Positions 1 to 9,231 of a stretch of DNA of 64,000 nucleotides are shown here, piece by piece. Numbering within the stretch: position 1 is the stretch's first letter; the number at the start of each line of letters is the position of its first letter. Below the pieces are notes generated by a model that was not told the DNA's origin, made no database searches, and saw only the letters and a list, made by a program, of their open reading frames with translations. The position numbers and the translations under genes were made by a program. Location of the stretch: positions 372,001 to 436,000 of the forward strand of contig NZ_JACHGK010000001.1 of the NCBI RefSeq assembly GCF_014207535.1. Direction: 5' to 3'. This DNA is from Bacillus benzoevorans (lineage in GTDB: Bacteria > Bacillota > Bacilli > Bacillales > Cytobacillaceae).

Positions 1-1
1 G

Positions 2-76
2 GAACTGCAAATCCTGCCGCAATATATGAATTCAGATGGCTTTTATATCGCTTGTTTGAGAAAGAAGGTGCAGTAA
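2..76 (+). CDS. rsmB: 16S rRNA (cytosine-C5) methyltransferase RsmB, 3' end only
   Basis: The first 75 bases read as an open frame ending in TAA, with residues [14 protein letters not shown] at the C-terminus. This is the typical end of RsmB/Sun, which makes m5C967 in 16S rRNA from S-adenosylmethionine. The 5' part lies outside the window. Its stop overlaps the rlmN start (TAATG), so the two genes are translationally coupled, as in B. subtilis where rsmB precedes rlmN. With only 24 codons visible, the call rests on this tail motif plus synteny. Confidence 0.8.
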   Translation, partial: ELQILPQYMNSDGFYIACLRKKVQ

Positions 77-1164
77 TGGAAACATCCGTAACAACAGAAA
101 AAACAGAAACAGTCATTGAAAAAATCTCTATTTATTCTTTACAGCTGCAGGAATTAAAAGACTGGTTAAAGGAACACGGGGAAAAGGCTTTTAGAGCGGA
201 GCAAATTTTTGACTGGCTCTACAAAAAAAGGATTGCTGATTTTTCGGAAATGAGCAATCTCTCCAAGAATTTGCGGGAAATTCTCGAAGAGGATTTCACC
301 TTGACGACGTTAAAGACCTTGGTTAAGCAGGAATCGGCAGACGGTACGATTAAGTTTTTATTCGAACTGCATGACGGGTTTTCCATTGAAACGGTATTAA
401 TGCGCCATGACTACGGCAATTCAGTTTGTGTCACAACACAGGTTGGCTGCCGGATTGGCTGTACATTTTGTGCCTCAACGCTTGGGGGTCTAAAGCGGAA
501 CCTTGCGGCAGGGGAGATAGTGGCTCAGGTAGTAAAAGTACAGCAGGCCCTTGATGAAACAGAAGAACGGGTAAGCTCCATTGTGATCATGGGTATTGGC
601 GAGCCGTTTGAAAACTATGATAACATGTTATCCTTTTTAAAGATTATTAATCATGAAAAAGGACTGAATATTGGGGCCCGCCATATTACCGTTTCTACAA
701 GCGGGATTATCCCAAGAATCTATCAATTTGCCGACGAAAATATGCAAATCAATTTTGCTATCTCGCTGCATGCGCCTAATACTGAAATCCGCAGCAGACT
801 GATGCCGATTAACCGAGCTTACAAACTTCCAGATTTATTGGAAGCAGTTCGTTATTACATTAATAAAACCGGCCGCCGTGTGAGTTTTGAATATGGTTTA
901 TTCGGCGGGGTAAACGATCAAGTGGAACATGCCCAAGAGTTGGCACGGTTAATCAAAGGGATTAAGTGCCATGTCAATTTAATTCCAGTCAACTATGTAC
1001 CTGAACGGGATTATGTGCGGACACCGCGTGAGCAGATCTTTAAATTTGAAAAAACTTTAAAGGATGCCGGGGTTAATGTAACGATTCGCCGTGAGCAGGG
1101 TTCTGATATCGATGCAGCATGCGGACAGCTTCGTGCAAAGGAACGTAAAGAAGAAACGAGGTGA
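76..1164 (+). CDS. rlmN: Dual-specificity rRNA/tRNA adenine-C2 methyltransferase RlmN
   Basis: Radical SAM enzyme that methylates C2 of A2503 in 23S rRNA and of A37 in some tRNAs. The radical SAM cluster motif CxxxCxxC is visible (C125, C129, C132 from the chosen ATG). The two catalytic cysteines of the family are C118 (SVCVTTQ) and C349 near the C-terminus (DAACGQL). The length of 362 aa is normal. An in-frame TTG at 52 would add eight residues, but the ATG at 76 overlaps the rsmB stop and has GAAGGTG upstream, so it is preferred. The gene is followed within five bases by prpC. Confidence 0.96.
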   Translation: METSVTTEKTETVIEKISIYSLQLQELKDWLKEHGEKAFRAEQIFDWLYKKRIADFSEMSNLSKNLREILEEDFTLTTLKTLVKQESADGTIKFLFELHDGFSIETVLMRHDYGNSVCVTTQVGCRIGCTFCASTLGGLKRNLAAGEIVAQVVKVQQALDETEERVSSIVIMGIGEPFENYDNMLSFLKIINHEKGLNIGARHITVSTSGIIPRIYQFADENMQINFAISLHAPNTEIRSRLMPINRAYKLPDLLEAVRYYINKTGRRVSFEYGLFGGVNDQVEHAQELARLIKGIKCHVNLIPVNYVPERDYVRTPREQIFKFEKTLKDAGVNVTIRREQGSDIDAACGQLRAKERKEETR

Positions 1165-1168
1165 AGGT

Positions 1169-1927
1169 ATGAAGATGATTTTTATGACTGACCAAGGAAA
1201 GGTCCGTCAGCATAATGAGGATTGCGGAGGAATTCTTTATAACAGGTCAGGCCAAATCTTAACCGTTGTCGCAGATGGAATGGGCGGTCACCGGGCCGGG
1301 GATGTTGCCAGTGAAATGACTGTGATGGAGTTAAAACGATTATGGTCCGAGACCCCGGGTATCACGACCGCAGAACAGGCAGAAAAATGGCTTAAAGTGA
1401 GTATCAATCAAGTGAATACAACACTTCATGAACATGCCAAAACCCATTCTGAATGTGATGGAATGGGAACGACAATCGTTGCTGCCATTATTACAAATTT
1501 ATTTTTGACGGTCGCCCATATCGGAGACAGCCGCTGTTATATTCTGAATGAAGCCGGCTTCTCGCAAATAACGGAAGATCATTCGCTTGTCAATGAATTG
1601 GTCCGATCAGGGGAAATTACCAAGGAAGATGCGGAAAATCATCCGCGAAAAAATGTCCTGATTAGGGCATTAGGCACTGAAAAAATAGTCGAAATGGATA
1701 TTAAATCTATGGTCTTTGAAGAAGGCGACATCCTCCTTCTTTGCTCTGACGGTCTCTCCAATAAAGTGACGGAAATAGAAATAGTTGAGTGCCTGAAAAT
1801 GGAAACTTTGGTCAATGAAAAAGCCGCCAGGTTAATTGAACTGGCAAATCTCCATGGCGGCGAAGATAATATCACCTTAATCATTGTTGATTATGAACGG
1901 GAAGCCGGCCAGGGTGATGGACAATGA
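1169..1927 (+). CDS. prpC: PP2C-type serine/threonine phosphatase PrpC (Stp)
   Basis: Cytosolic Mn/Mg-dependent protein phosphatase that reverses phosphorylation by the adjacent kinase PrkC. PP2C motifs run in order: VADGMGGHRAGDVAS, DGMGTT, HIGDSR, LCSDGLS and a C-terminal GGEDNITLI, which carry the metal-binding aspartates and glycines. It is 252 aa, close to the 254 aa B. subtilis protein. Start: the ATG at 1169 has GAGGTG five bases upstream; a longer frame from 1091 overlaps rlmN and lacks support. The 3' end overlaps prkC by four bases (ATGA). Confidence 0.96.
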   Translation: MKMIFMTDQGKVRQHNEDCGGILYNRSGQILTVVADGMGGHRAGDVASEMTVMELKRLWSETPGITTAEQAEKWLKVSINQVNTTLHEHAKTHSECDGMGTTIVAAIITNLFLTVAHIGDSRCYILNEAGFSQITEDHSLVNELVRSGEITKEDAENHPRKNVLIRALGTEKIVEMDIKSMVFEEGDILLLCSDGLSNKVTEIEIVECLKMETLVNEKAARLIELANLHGGEDNITLIIVDYEREAGQGDGQ

Positions 1928-3900
1928 TGATTGGGAAGAGAATTAGCGGACGCTACAAAATATTGGAGATGGTTGGCGGCGGAGGAATGGCAAATGTTTA
2001 TTTAGCCCATGATATGATTCTTGACCGCGACGTAGCCGTTAAGGTCTTGCGTCTTGATTTTGCCCATGATGAGGAGTTTATTCGCCGTTTCCATCGGGAA
2101 GCCCAATCAGCGACCAGCCTTGCTCACCCGAATATTGTCAGCATTTATGATGTAGGGGAAGAAGAGCAGTCGATTTATTATATTGTTATGGAATATGTTG
2201 AAGGAAAGACGCTAAAACAATACATACAACAGAATTCACCGATTCCAGTCGACAAGGCATTGTCGATCATGCGTCAATTAACTTCAGCCATTGCCCATGC
2301 CCATCAAAATCATATTATTCATCGTGATATTAAACCGGATAATATTTTAATTGATCAACATGGAAATGTAAAAATTACTGATTTTGGTATTGCTATGGCC
2401 TTAAGTGCGACCAGCATTACACAGACCAATTCCGTCATTGGTTCTGTCCATTATTTATCACCTGAGCAGGCAAGAGGCGGGGTGGCTAATCATAAATCGG
2501 ATATTTATTCATTAGGTATTGTGATGTTTGAGCTTTTAGCCGGGAGACCTCCATTTTCCGGAGAATCCGCTGTTTCAATCGCTTTAAAGCATTTACAATC
2601 TGAAACACCGTCATTAAGAAGATGGAACCCGTCTATTCCGCAAAGTGTAGAGAATATAGTCCTGAAGGCTACAGCAAAAGATCCCTTCCTCCGCTATGAA
2701 AATGTGGAGGAAATGGAAGATGATATTGTCGTTGCTCTCGAACCGGAGCGGATGAATGAACCGAGATTCATCATCCCGGAGGATAATGATGCAACAAAAG
2801 TGATCCCTGTTATTACGAACGACAGGCCTTATTCAAATCTTGATGATACCATTATTCACAGCAAAGAAACAGTGGCAGAAACAGGCGCTGCCTCTGTTCA
2901 GAAAAACGCTCATGGCAAGGATGGAAAGAAACGGAGGAAATTACCGGCTATTTTAGTTTCTGTTTTAGCCGGATTAATTATACTAGGTGTATTAACGGTA
3001 ACGGTCTTTCCGGCATTTTTTGAACCGAAAGATGTAGAAGTACCTGATGTATCAGGCATGGCGCTGGACAAAGCCGTTTCCGATCTAGTTTCTGCCGGGT
3101 TTATTATTAGTGAAACAAGAGAAATCAGTTCCGAAGAGATCGAAGAAGGTTATATTGTCAAAACAGAACCAAAGGCAGGCAGGCTGGTGAAAGAGGGCAC
3201 AAAAATCATCCTATATGAGAGTATTGGGAAAGAAACATTTGAGCTCTCAGATTATACAGACCGCAATTATGAAGATGTTGTAGCACTCCTTAAGGATAAA
3301 GGCTTTAAGGATATTAAGAAAATAGAAGAAGTAAACGATGATGTTGAAGCTGGAACGATTCTGGATCAAAACTATCCGGAAGGCGACCAGGTGATACCGG
3401 ACGAAACGATTCTTGAATTTACCGTCAGCAAAGGTCCTGCTCTCATTGAAGTGAAAGATTTAAGAGATTATAATGTAAAGGCAGTTCAAGATTATGCAAG
3501 TTCTGCAGGATTACTGGTTGATGTTTCACAGGAAGAGTACAATAATGATGTACCAAAAGGGCTGGTTATTTCGCAAAATCCGGAGCCGGGAACAAAGGTA
3601 AAAAAGGGTTCAAAAATTACGGTTATTATTTCGAATGGACCGGAACAAATTCCTCCCGCAAAGGTTACACGAGAAATTACCATTCCATATGAACCTTTAG
3701 TTGAAGGTGAACCGCAAGAGGTGCAAATCTATATTGAGGATATGAATAGAGGTATGACTCAGCCTTATGAAACCATCAACATTACGGAAACAGTAAAAAG
3801 AATCATTGAAATGGATATTTTGCCGGGAAACACTGGAGGATACAAAATCATTCGTGATGGCAAGGTCATTATCGAGGAAGAAGTACCCTATCCGGAATAA
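1924..3900 (+). CDS. prkC: Membrane serine/threonine kinase PrkC with PASTA repeats
   Basis: Sensor kinase that binds peptidoglycan fragments outside the cell and phosphorylates targets such as RsgA, EF-G and cell-wall factors. It has an N-terminal Hanks kinase domain (residues about 10-270; catalytic K40, HRDIKPDN 133-140, DFG 153-155). A Lys/Arg-rich juxtamembrane stretch precedes a single membrane segment (about 341-365). Three extracellular PASTA repeats follow (about 368-575), then a C-terminal beta-rich domain. It is 658 aa, similar to B. subtilis PrkC (648). The start overlaps the prpC stop, and a second ATG follows directly. Kinase and phosphatase are thus made together. Confidence 0.97.
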   Translation: MMIGKRISGRYKILEMVGGGGMANVYLAHDMILDRDVAVKVLRLDFAHDEEFIRRFHREAQSATSLAHPNIVSIYDVGEEEQSIYYIVMEYVEGKTLKQYIQQNSPIPVDKALSIMRQLTSAIAHAHQNHIIHRDIKPDNILIDQHGNVKITDFGIAMALSATSITQTNSVIGSVHYLSPEQARGGVANHKSDIYSLGIVMFELLAGRPPFSGESAVSIALKHLQSETPSLRRWNPSIPQSVENIVLKATAKDPFLRYENVEEMEDDIVVALEPERMNEPRFIIPEDNDATKVIPVITNDRPYSNLDDTIIHSKETVAETGAASVQKNAHGKDGKKRRKLPAILVSVLAGLIILGVLTVTVFPAFFEPKDVEVPDVSGMALDKAVSDLVSAGFIISETREISSEEIEEGYIVKTEPKAGRLVKEGTKIILYESIGKETFELSDYTDRNYEDVVALLKDKGFKDIKKIEEVNDDVEAGTILDQNYPEGDQVIPDETILEFTVSKGPALIEVKDLRDYNVKAVQDYASSAGLLVDVSQEEYNNDVPKGLVISQNPEPGTKVKKGSKITVIISNGPEQIPPAKVTREITIPYEPLVEGEPQEVQIYIEDMNRGMTQPYETINITETVKRIIEMDILPGNTGGYKIIRDGKVIIEEEVPYPE

Positions 3901-3922
3901 AGAGAAGTAAGGGAGCGTTGCT

Positions 3923-4804
3923 ATGCCTGAGGGCAAAATTGTTAAAGCGCTAAGTGGGTTTTATTATGTATTAAGCGGGAATGAAATCTATCAATGCCGT
4001 GGCAGAGGGGTATTCCGTAAAAATAAAATTACCCCACTCGTTGGCGATGAAGTAGTATTTCAAATTGAAAATGATACAGATGGCTATATTCTTGAAGTAA
4101 AGAAACGAAAAAATGAATTAGTCCGCCCGCCGATTGCCAATGTTGATCAGGCCATTCTTGTTTTTTCAGTTGCTGAACCTGAATTTAGTACAGCCTTATT
4201 AGATAGATTTCTTGTTCTCATCGAATATCATCATATTCGTCCGATTATCTGCCTGACAAAATTAGATTTAGCAGATAATGAGGAGAAAAGAAAAGTTGAA
4301 CAATATGCCAATGAATACAGACATGCCGGGTATCATGTCTTGCTGACTTCCTCTGAAACAGAGGAAGGGATTGATAAGCTTCTGCCCTATTTGGAAGGGG
4401 AGATATCTGTTTTTGCCGGTCAGTCGGGGGTTGGAAAATCATCTTTACTGAATGTCCTCAGACCGGATTTGACTTTAAAAACGAATGAAATCTCCAGCCA
4501 TTTAGGCAGGGGGAAACACACGACACGCCATGTTGAACTGATTCACATAGGAAATGGGCTTGTTGCCGATACACCGGGATTCAGTTCCCTTGAGTTTACT
4601 GAAATTGAAGTGGAAGATTTAAATTTTTGTTTTCCAGACATTCAAAAAATCAGTGAGGATTGTAAATTTCGCGGCTGTTTGCACCTTTCAGAGCCAAAAT
4701 GTGCTGTCAAAGTAAGTGTTGCAAATGGGGAAATCCCCTCCTATCGATATGATCATTATAAGGAATTTCTTGAGGAAATAAAAAATAGAAAGCCGAGGTA
4801 TTAA
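3923..4804 (+). CDS. rsgA: Ribosome small-subunit GTPase RsgA (YloQ)
   Basis: Circularly permuted GTPase that checks late 30S maturation. An N-terminal OB-like domain is followed by G4 (TKLD, residues 112-115) ahead of the P-loop GQSGVGKS (166-172), the order expected for the permuted fold. The C-terminal zinc knuckle is visible as C247, C252, H254 and C260. AAGGGAG lies upstream of the ATG. In B. subtilis this protein is a PrkC substrate, and it directly follows prkC here too. The next gene, rpe, begins two bases after its stop. Confidence 0.96.
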   Translation: MPEGKIVKALSGFYYVLSGNEIYQCRGRGVFRKNKITPLVGDEVVFQIENDTDGYILEVKKRKNELVRPPIANVDQAILVFSVAEPEFSTALLDRFLVLIEYHHIRPIICLTKLDLADNEEKRKVEQYANEYRHAGYHVLLTSSETEEGIDKLLPYLEGEISVFAGQSGVGKSSLLNVLRPDLTLKTNEISSHLGRGKHTTRHVELIHIGNGLVADTPGFSSLEFTEIEVEDLNFCFPDIQKISEDCKFRGCLHLSEPKCAVKVSVANGEIPSYRYDHYKEFLEEIKNRKPRY

Positions 4805-4806
4805 GC

Positions 4807-5451
4807 ATGGTTAAAATAGCACCATCGATATTATCTGCTGATTTCTCTAAGCTGGGAGAAGAGATAAAAGATGTAGAAAAGGGCGGAGCTGACCTGATTC
4901 ACGTTGATGTGATGGACGGGCATTTCGTGCCGAATATTACAATTGGACCTTTAGTGGTGGACAGTATCAGACCGATAACAAAGCTGCCGCTTGACTGCCA
5001 TTTAATGATTGAAAATCCGGATCAATATATAGAGGCCTTCGCCAAGGCAGGGGCTGATTATATAACGGTCCATGTTGAAGCATGCAGACATCTTCATCGT
5101 ACGATTCAGTTGATTAAATCATTCGGGGTAAAAGCGGGTGTTGTTTTAAATCCTGCAACTCCTGCTGAATGGATCGAGCCAATCCTTTCTGATGTGGACA
5201 TGGTTTTACTGATGACTGTAAATCCGGGTTTCGGCGGACAAAAATTTATTTCTTCGGTGCTTCCGAAAATAAAAAGGGTCAGAGAAATGGCCGATGAAAA
5301 AGGGTTTAATCTGGAAATCGAAATAGACGGCGGGGTAAATGAGGAAACGGCCGCACGATGTATCGAGGCAGGTGCAACGATATTAGTTGCGGGGTCAGCG
5401 GTCTTTAATCAGCCTGACCGTAGACAGGCGATTGCGAAATTAAAAAGCTAA
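4807..5451 (+). CDS. rpe: Ribulose-phosphate 3-epimerase
   Basis: Interconverts ribulose-5-phosphate and xylulose-5-phosphate in the pentose phosphate pathway. It is a TIM barrel of 214 aa with metal- and substrate-binding motifs [31 protein letters not shown] and EIDGGVN. The start follows rsgA by two bases, so the genes are co-transcribed. A strong terminator lies just after its stop and probably closes the rsmB-rpe unit. Confidence 0.96.
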   Translation: MVKIAPSILSADFSKLGEEIKDVEKGGADLIHVDVMDGHFVPNITIGPLVVDSIRPITKLPLDCHLMIENPDQYIEAFAKAGADYITVHVEACRHLHRTIQLIKSFGVKAGVVLNPATPAEWIEPILSDVDMVLLMTVNPGFGGQKFISSVLPKIKRVREMADEKGFNLEIEIDGGVNEETAARCIEAGATILVAGSAVFNQPDRRQAIAKLKS

Positions 5452-5454
5452 TCT

Positions 5455-5492
5455 AAAAAAAGAAGTCAGCGCTGAAGCAGACTTCTTTTTTT
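5455..5492 (+). terminator. Rho-independent terminator after rpe
   Basis: AGAAGTC (5461-5467) pairs with GACTTCT (5480-5486). It is flanked by an A-run on the left and seven T on the right, so it may act in both directions. It separates rpe from thiN. Confidence 0.85.
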
Positions 5493-5512
5493 AATTGCAA
5501 ATGTGTTATAAC
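5484..5512 (+). promoter_or_regulatory. Possible sigma-A promoter for thiN (extended -10)
   Basis: TGTTATAAC (5504-5512) is an extended -10 element. TTCTTT sits 17 bases upstream as a poor -35, inside the terminator arm. It lies 27 bases before the thiN start. This is inference from motif only. Confidence 0.4.
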
Positions 5513-5539
5513 TGAAAGTAGATAATGAAAGAAAGGAAC

Positions 5540-6193
5540 ATGAACGTGATTATTCATATATTGGGCGGAGGTCCCGCAGAACTTTTACCGGATATTCAGA
5601 GCTTACAAGAGGAAAGGATCGTATGGGCGGGGGTTGATCGCGGCGTCTACACTTTATTATCACGGGGAATCAAGCCGAATATTGCCTTTGGAGACTTTGA
5701 TTCTGTCTCATGCGAGGAATTAACCTTTATTGAAGAAAGAGTTGAAAATCTCATTAAATTTAAGCCGGAAAAAGATGAAACGGATATGGAACATGCGTTA
5801 AATTGGGCAATCACTCAGAACCCGCAAATCATTCGCATTTTTGGCGCGACCGGCGGACGTCTCGACCATATGCTGGCAAACCTGCAGCTGCTCATTAATC
5901 CAATTAAAAATAAATCACATGTGCAGATAGAAATGATTGATCAGAAGAATATCGTATTTTTGAAACAGCCTGGAGTCTATTCGATTGAAAAGCTGGAAAA
6001 GAAGAAATATATCTCCTTTATTCCAATGATGAATGATGTAAAGGGCGTTACGTTAAAGGGATTTAAATATCCTTTAAACGATTATCATATCGAACTTGGA
6101 TCCACCGTTTGCATAAGTAATGAACTTGTTGCTGATTATGGTACTTTTTCTTTTTCGGAAGGCATATTATTGATTGTAAGAAGTACCGATTAA
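5540..6193 (+). CDS. thiN: Thiamine diphosphokinase ThiN
   Basis: Pyrophosphorylates thiamine to thiamine diphosphate using ATP. Family motifs are visible: GGGP near the N-terminus, GDFDS, EKDETDMEHALNWA, FGATGGRLDH, then the C-terminal beta domain ending SEGILLIVRSTD. It is about 217 aa. The start is uncertain. ATG 5540 gives MNVIIHILGGGP, which matches the family; AAAGGA sits closer to the ideal distance from a GTG at 5546; an ATG at 5525 lacks a good ribosome-binding site. It is probably transcribed separately from rpe because a terminator lies between them. Confidence 0.93.
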   Translation: MNVIIHILGGGPAELLPDIQSLQEERIVWAGVDRGVYTLLSRGIKPNIAFGDFDSVSCEELTFIEERVENLIKFKPEKDETDMEHALNWAITQNPQIIRIFGATGGRLDHMLANLQLLINPIKNKSHVQIEMIDQKNIVFLKQPGVYSIEKLEKKKYISFIPMMNDVKGVTLKGFKYPLNDYHIELGSTVCISNELVADYGTFSFSEGILLIVRSTD

Positions 6194-6315
6194 TTTTCTC
6201 AAATAAAAGTACTTATTTTTCATATGTGAATAGGATAGTGTGGATGGAAAATACGGTGTCGTAACGATTCGAATGCGGCCTTTGCATTAGTGAGATGGTT
6301 GAGGAGGGACTTTGA

Positions 6316-6396
6316 ATGAAATTTTATACAATTAAATTACCAAAATTTTTAGGCGGACTTGTTCGGGCCATGCTTGGAACTTTTAAAAAAGGTTAA
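6316..6396 (+). CDS. spoVM: Stage V sporulation peptide SpoVM (26 aa)
   Basis: A 26-codon frame beginning MKFYTIKLPKFLGG and ending LGTFKKG, with GAGGAGGGAC upstream of the ATG. It differs only slightly from the 26-residue SpoVM of B. subtilis. SpoVM is an amphipathic helix that recognises the convex forespore membrane and anchors SpoIVA to start spore-coat assembly. Its place between thiN and rpmB is the same as in B. subtilis. It is strong evidence that the organism forms endospores. I could not confidently mark the sigma-E promoter expected upstream. Confidence 0.97.
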   Translation: MKFYTIKLPKFLGGLVRAMLGTFKKG

Positions 6397-6440
6397 CAGG
6401 CAGTCTTAAACTCATTTCCTTTATAGATTATGACAATCTG

Positions 6441-6465
6441 GCACCCATAGAATGGGTGCTTTTTA
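6441..6465 (+). terminator. Rho-independent terminator after spoVM
   Basis: GCACCCAT (6441-6448), loop AGA, ATGGGTGC (6452-6459), then a T-run. Confidence 0.85.
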
Positions 6466-6492
6466 TATTTGTTGTGTATTAAAATGAAGGAT

Positions 6493-6526
6493 AAAAAAAG
6501 AAATCGGCGGATCCGCCGATTTCTTT
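6493..6526 (-). terminator. Rho-independent terminator of rpmB
   Basis: A perfect palindrome, GAAATCGGCGGATCCGCCGATTTC, occupies about 6500-6523. A run of A on its left side becomes the T-tract on the minus strand. It lies 44 bases downstream of the rpmB stop. Confidence 0.85.
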
Positions 6527-6569
6527 CATCCCGAATTTTGAGCTCAAACTTCGAGACGCGTAAAGTGAA

Positions 6570-6758
6570 TTATACGCGTTCTACTTTTCCAGATCTAAGT
6601 GCTCTTGCAGATACCCAAACACGCTTTGGTTTACCATTTACAAGAATACGAACTTTTTGAAGGTTAGCACCCCAAGTACGTTTGTTAGCGTTCATTGCAT
6701 GGGAGCGTGCATTACCTGAAGTTGTTTTTCTACCAGTTACAACACATTTACGTGGCAT
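6570..6758 (-). CDS. rpmB: 50S ribosomal protein L28
   Basis: 62 aa, basic, with the L28 signatures [31 protein letters not shown] and [24 protein letters not shown]. It lacks the CxxC pairs of the zinc-binding form, so it is the zinc-free type apart from a lone cysteine. It is the only reverse-strand gene in the window; B. subtilis has rpmB reversed at the same place. A GGAGGGAAAATAA ribosome-binding region precedes the start. Confidence 0.97.
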   Translation of the reverse strand: MPRKCVVTGRKTTSGNARSHAMNANKRTWGANLQKVRILVNGKPKRVWVSARALRSGKVERV

Positions 6759-6803
6759 TTATTTTCCCTCCTTACTGCAAAAACTGAAACGATCAATGTA
6801 TCA

Positions 6804-6832
6804 GTTACAAAGTAATATCAGATTTTGGTCAA
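6804..6832 (-). promoter_or_regulatory. Likely sigma-A promoter of rpmB
   Basis: On the minus strand TTGACC (6832-6827) is followed after 17 bases by TGTAAC (6809-6804), about 45 bases before the start codon. The -35 is good and the -10 fair. Confidence 0.5.
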
Positions 6833-6965
6833 TCTGGAATAATGGAAAAAACAGGATGAACCGCGTTTTTCGTCCATTAAAAGATACTTTAATAATTTAT
6901 CACACAACCATCACGATTGCAATACTTCTATTTAAACCTTTCAAGAATAATTACTTGACAATAAG

Positions 6966-7100
6966 AAAAGCGGAACCGCCTTGCCCAGCTGCGACAAGCA
7001 AAAGAAAAGGCCAGGGAGAAGGTTGTTCTTTAACCTTCTCCCTGGCACAGCTTAAGACCTCGATCAGTTAGGCGGTGGAGCTGGACAATTCAGCGGGGAT
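6966..7100. repeat. Structured intergenic element with nested hairpins, likely a dispersed repeat
   Basis: In the 419-base gap between rpmB and yloU. The core is a 14-bp perfect stem, CCAGGGAGAAGGTT (7011-7024) with AACCTTCTCCCTGG (7032-7045). Outside it, CCGCCTTGCCCAGCT (about 6976-6990) can pair imperfectly with AGCTGGACAATTCAGCGG (7079-7096), giving a long arm around the core. It has no coding frame of note. From memory, similar GC-rich blocks beginning AAAAGCGG and containing TTGCCCAGCT recur in intergenic DNA of Bacillus relatives; copy number in this genome cannot be judged from one copy. The rest of the gap holds the rpmB promoter, an isolated TTGACA (6955) and the yloU promoter. Confidence 0.6.
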
Positions 7101-7105
7101 AGGAA

Positions 7106-7133
7106 TTGCTTTCAAATTGATTTCCATTATAGT
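7106..7133 (+). promoter_or_regulatory. Probable sigma-A promoter of yloU-fakA
   Basis: TTGCTT (7106-7111), 16-base spacer, TATAGT (7128-7133), 44 bases before the yloU start. Confidence 0.5.
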
Positions 7134-7177
7134 AAAATGGCAGTAGTCAAGGAGCAAATTCCAAAGGGGGATTATTT

Positions 7178-7540
7178 ATGTCCATTGAACTAAAAACCAC
7201 TTATGGCCAAATTGATATTTCGAATGATGTTGTTGCGACCATTGCAGGCGGAGCTGCTGTTGATTGTTACGGCATTGTCGGAATGGCTTCAAAGAATCAA
7301 ATTAAAGATGGTTTAACTGAAATATTACGCAAAGAAAATTTCACCCGTGGTGTAATTGTACGCCAGGAAAATGATCAAGTACATATTGATATGTATATTA
7401 TTGTAAGTTACGGAACAAAGATTTCTGAAATTGCCCATAATGTACAGTCAAAAGTAAAATATACATTGGACCAAACAGTTGGACTTGCCGTTGACACAGT
7501 AAATATATTTGTTCAAGGAGTTCGTGTTGTGAATCCGTAA
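7178..7540 (+). CDS. yloU: Asp23/Gls24 family envelope-stress protein YloU
   Basis: A 120 aa soluble Asp23-family protein. The family motif set is visible: ISNDVVATIAGGAAVDCYGIVGM near the N-terminus and the VQSKVKYTLDQTVGLAVDTVNIFVQGV block near the end. Relatives are membrane-associated and linked to cell-envelope homeostasis; the exact role is not settled. AAAGGGGG lies upstream. Its stop overlaps an ATG of the next frame, and the fakA/yloV partner follows directly, as in most Firmicutes. Confidence 0.93.
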   Translation: MSIELKTTYGQIDISNDVVATIAGGAAVDCYGIVGMASKNQIKDGLTEILRKENFTRGVIVRQENDQVHIDMYIIVSYGTKISEIAHNVQSKVKYTLDQTVGLAVDTVNIFVQGVRVVNP

Positions 7541-7557
7541 TGGAGAGGGGAATTTAT

Positions 7558-9228
7558 GTGTCAATTACCGTGTTAGATGGAAAACGTTTCGCGGAAATGA
7601 TCATACAAGGAGCAAATCACTTAGCAGTAAATGCGAAATATGTTGATGCTTTAAATGTTTTCCCTGTTCCGGATGGTGATACCGGAACAAATATGAATTT
7701 ATCAATGTCTTCAGGGGCAAAAGAAGCGAAACAAAACGTTCAGGAGCATATCGGTAAAGTTGGAGCGGCACTGGCAAAGGGATTGCTGATGGGCGCGCGG
7801 GGGAATTCCGGCGTTATACTATCACAGTTATTTCGCGGTTTTTCCAAGGCAATTGAACAAAAAGAATTTATTAATGGTACTGATTTTGCCCATGCTTTTG
7901 AGGTTGGTGTTGAAAGTGCTTACAAAGCCGTGATGAAGCCGGTGGAAGGTACTATCTTAACTGTAGCAAAGGATGCAGCCAAAAAAGCTGTTCAAGCAGC
8001 TTCAAAGCATGATGACATTATCTACATTATGGACGAGACTTTGCAGGAAGCGAAGCAATCATTAAAGCGGACGCCTGAACTGCTCCCTGTATTAAAAGAG
8101 GTCGGCGTGGTCGACAGCGGCGGACAAGGACTTGTTTTCATCTATGAAGGTTTCCTTGCAGAGCTTAAAGGTGAAAAACTGCCGGATGTACCGGAAGTGA
8201 TGCCGACGATGGATGAACTTGTAAGTACTGAACATCATCGCAGTGTTCAAGGGCATATGAATACAGAAGATATTGTTTATGGCTACTGTACTGAATTTAT
8301 GGTTCGGCTCGATAAAAATAAGCCATTTTCTGAGGAGAACTTTCGCCAGGAGCTAAGCGAGTACGGCGATTCTTTGCTGGTCATTTCAGATGATGATGTA
8401 GTGAAAATTCACATCCATTCAGAACAGCCGGGAAATGTATTAAATTATGGTCAGTCTTATGGCAGCTTAATCAAAATGAAAATTGAAAATATGCGTGAAC
8501 AGCATTCGACCATTGTTGGGGAAACCCATGCAGTGCTGCAAAGTTCTTCACCACAGTCTCTGGGTGAAAAACAGAAATATGGGATTGTGACAGTTTCTCA
8601 GGGCAGCGGAATCGCCGAGCTTTTCCGGAGTATTGGAGCCAATGAGGTAATTGAAGGCGGTCAAACAATGAATCCAAGCACGGAAGAAATTGTGAAAGCG
8701 ATAAGTTCGGTCAATGCAGAAACGGTCATTATTTTGCCAAACAATAAAAATATCATTATGGCTGCAGAGCAGGCCGCTGAAGTCAGCAATGAACATGTCA
8801 TGGTGATTCCTTCAAAAACCGTTCCCCAAGGTATGGCGGCTTTGCTAGCCTTTAATCCAAGTGCTGATGCAGCGGACATAAAGAAACATATGACAGATGC
8901 TTTGGTTAATGTAAAAACCGGACAAATTACTTTTGCTGTCAGAGATACAACGATTGATGGACTTGCGATCGAAAAAGATGACTATATGGGAATTTTAGAT
9001 GGGAAAATAATTGTAAAAGATAAAGATAAGGCCAGGACAGCCAGTGAACTTCTGGCGCAAATGATTGACGAGGATTCGGAAATTGTCACCATCTTTAAAG
9101 GCGAGGATGCATCTGAAGAAGATGTTGCAGGGATTGTCAGCCTTCTAGAAGAAACATATCGTGATGTAGAAATAGAAGTGCAAAATGGAAATCAGCCATT
9201 ATATCCTTTTATCTTCTCGGTAGAATAA
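7558..9228 (+). CDS. fakA: Fatty acid kinase catalytic subunit FakA (DhaL/YloV family)
   Basis: Phosphorylates fatty acids held by a FakB protein (none encoded here), feeding them to PlsX/PlsY phospholipid synthesis. The N-terminal DhaL-like kinase domain has NVFPVPDGDTGTNMNLS with the metal-binding aspartates and the MGARGNSGVILSQ loop. A middle and a C-terminal DegV-like/FakA domain complete the 556 aa. Start: GTG 7558 gives MSITVLDGKRFAEMI, matching B. subtilis YloV, and has GAGAGGGG about seven bases upstream; an ATG at 7540 is less likely. A functional link with plsX downstream is plausible. Confidence 0.93.
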   Translation: MSITVLDGKRFAEMIIQGANHLAVNAKYVDALNVFPVPDGDTGTNMNLSMSSGAKEAKQNVQEHIGKVGAALAKGLLMGARGNSGVILSQLFRGFSKAIEQKEFINGTDFAHAFEVGVESAYKAVMKPVEGTILTVAKDAAKKAVQAASKHDDIIYIMDETLQEAKQSLKRTPELLPVLKEVGVVDSGGQGLVFIYEGFLAELKGEKLPDVPEVMPTMDELVSTEHHRSVQGHMNTEDIVYGYCTEFMVRLDKNKPFSEENFRQELSEYGDSLLVISDDDVVKIHIHSEQPGNVLNYGQSYGSLIKMKIENMREQHSTIVGETHAVLQSSSPQSLGEKQKYGIVTVSQGSGIAELFRSIGANEVIEGGQTMNPSTEEIVKAISSVNAETVIILPNNKNIIMAAEQAAEVSNEHVMVIPSKTVPQGMAALLAFNPSADAADIKKHMTDALVNVKTGQITFAVRDTTIDGLAIEKDDYMGILDGKIIVKDKDKARTASELLAQMIDEDSEIVTIFKGEDASEEDVAGIVSLLEETYRDVEIEVQNGNQPLYPFIFSVE

Positions 9229-9231
9229 GGA

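Noticed and set aside
6469..7071. Forward open frames across rpmB and the rpmB-yloU gap
   Set aside because: They are antisense to rpmB or run through the structured element, with no ribosome-binding site and no homology recognised.
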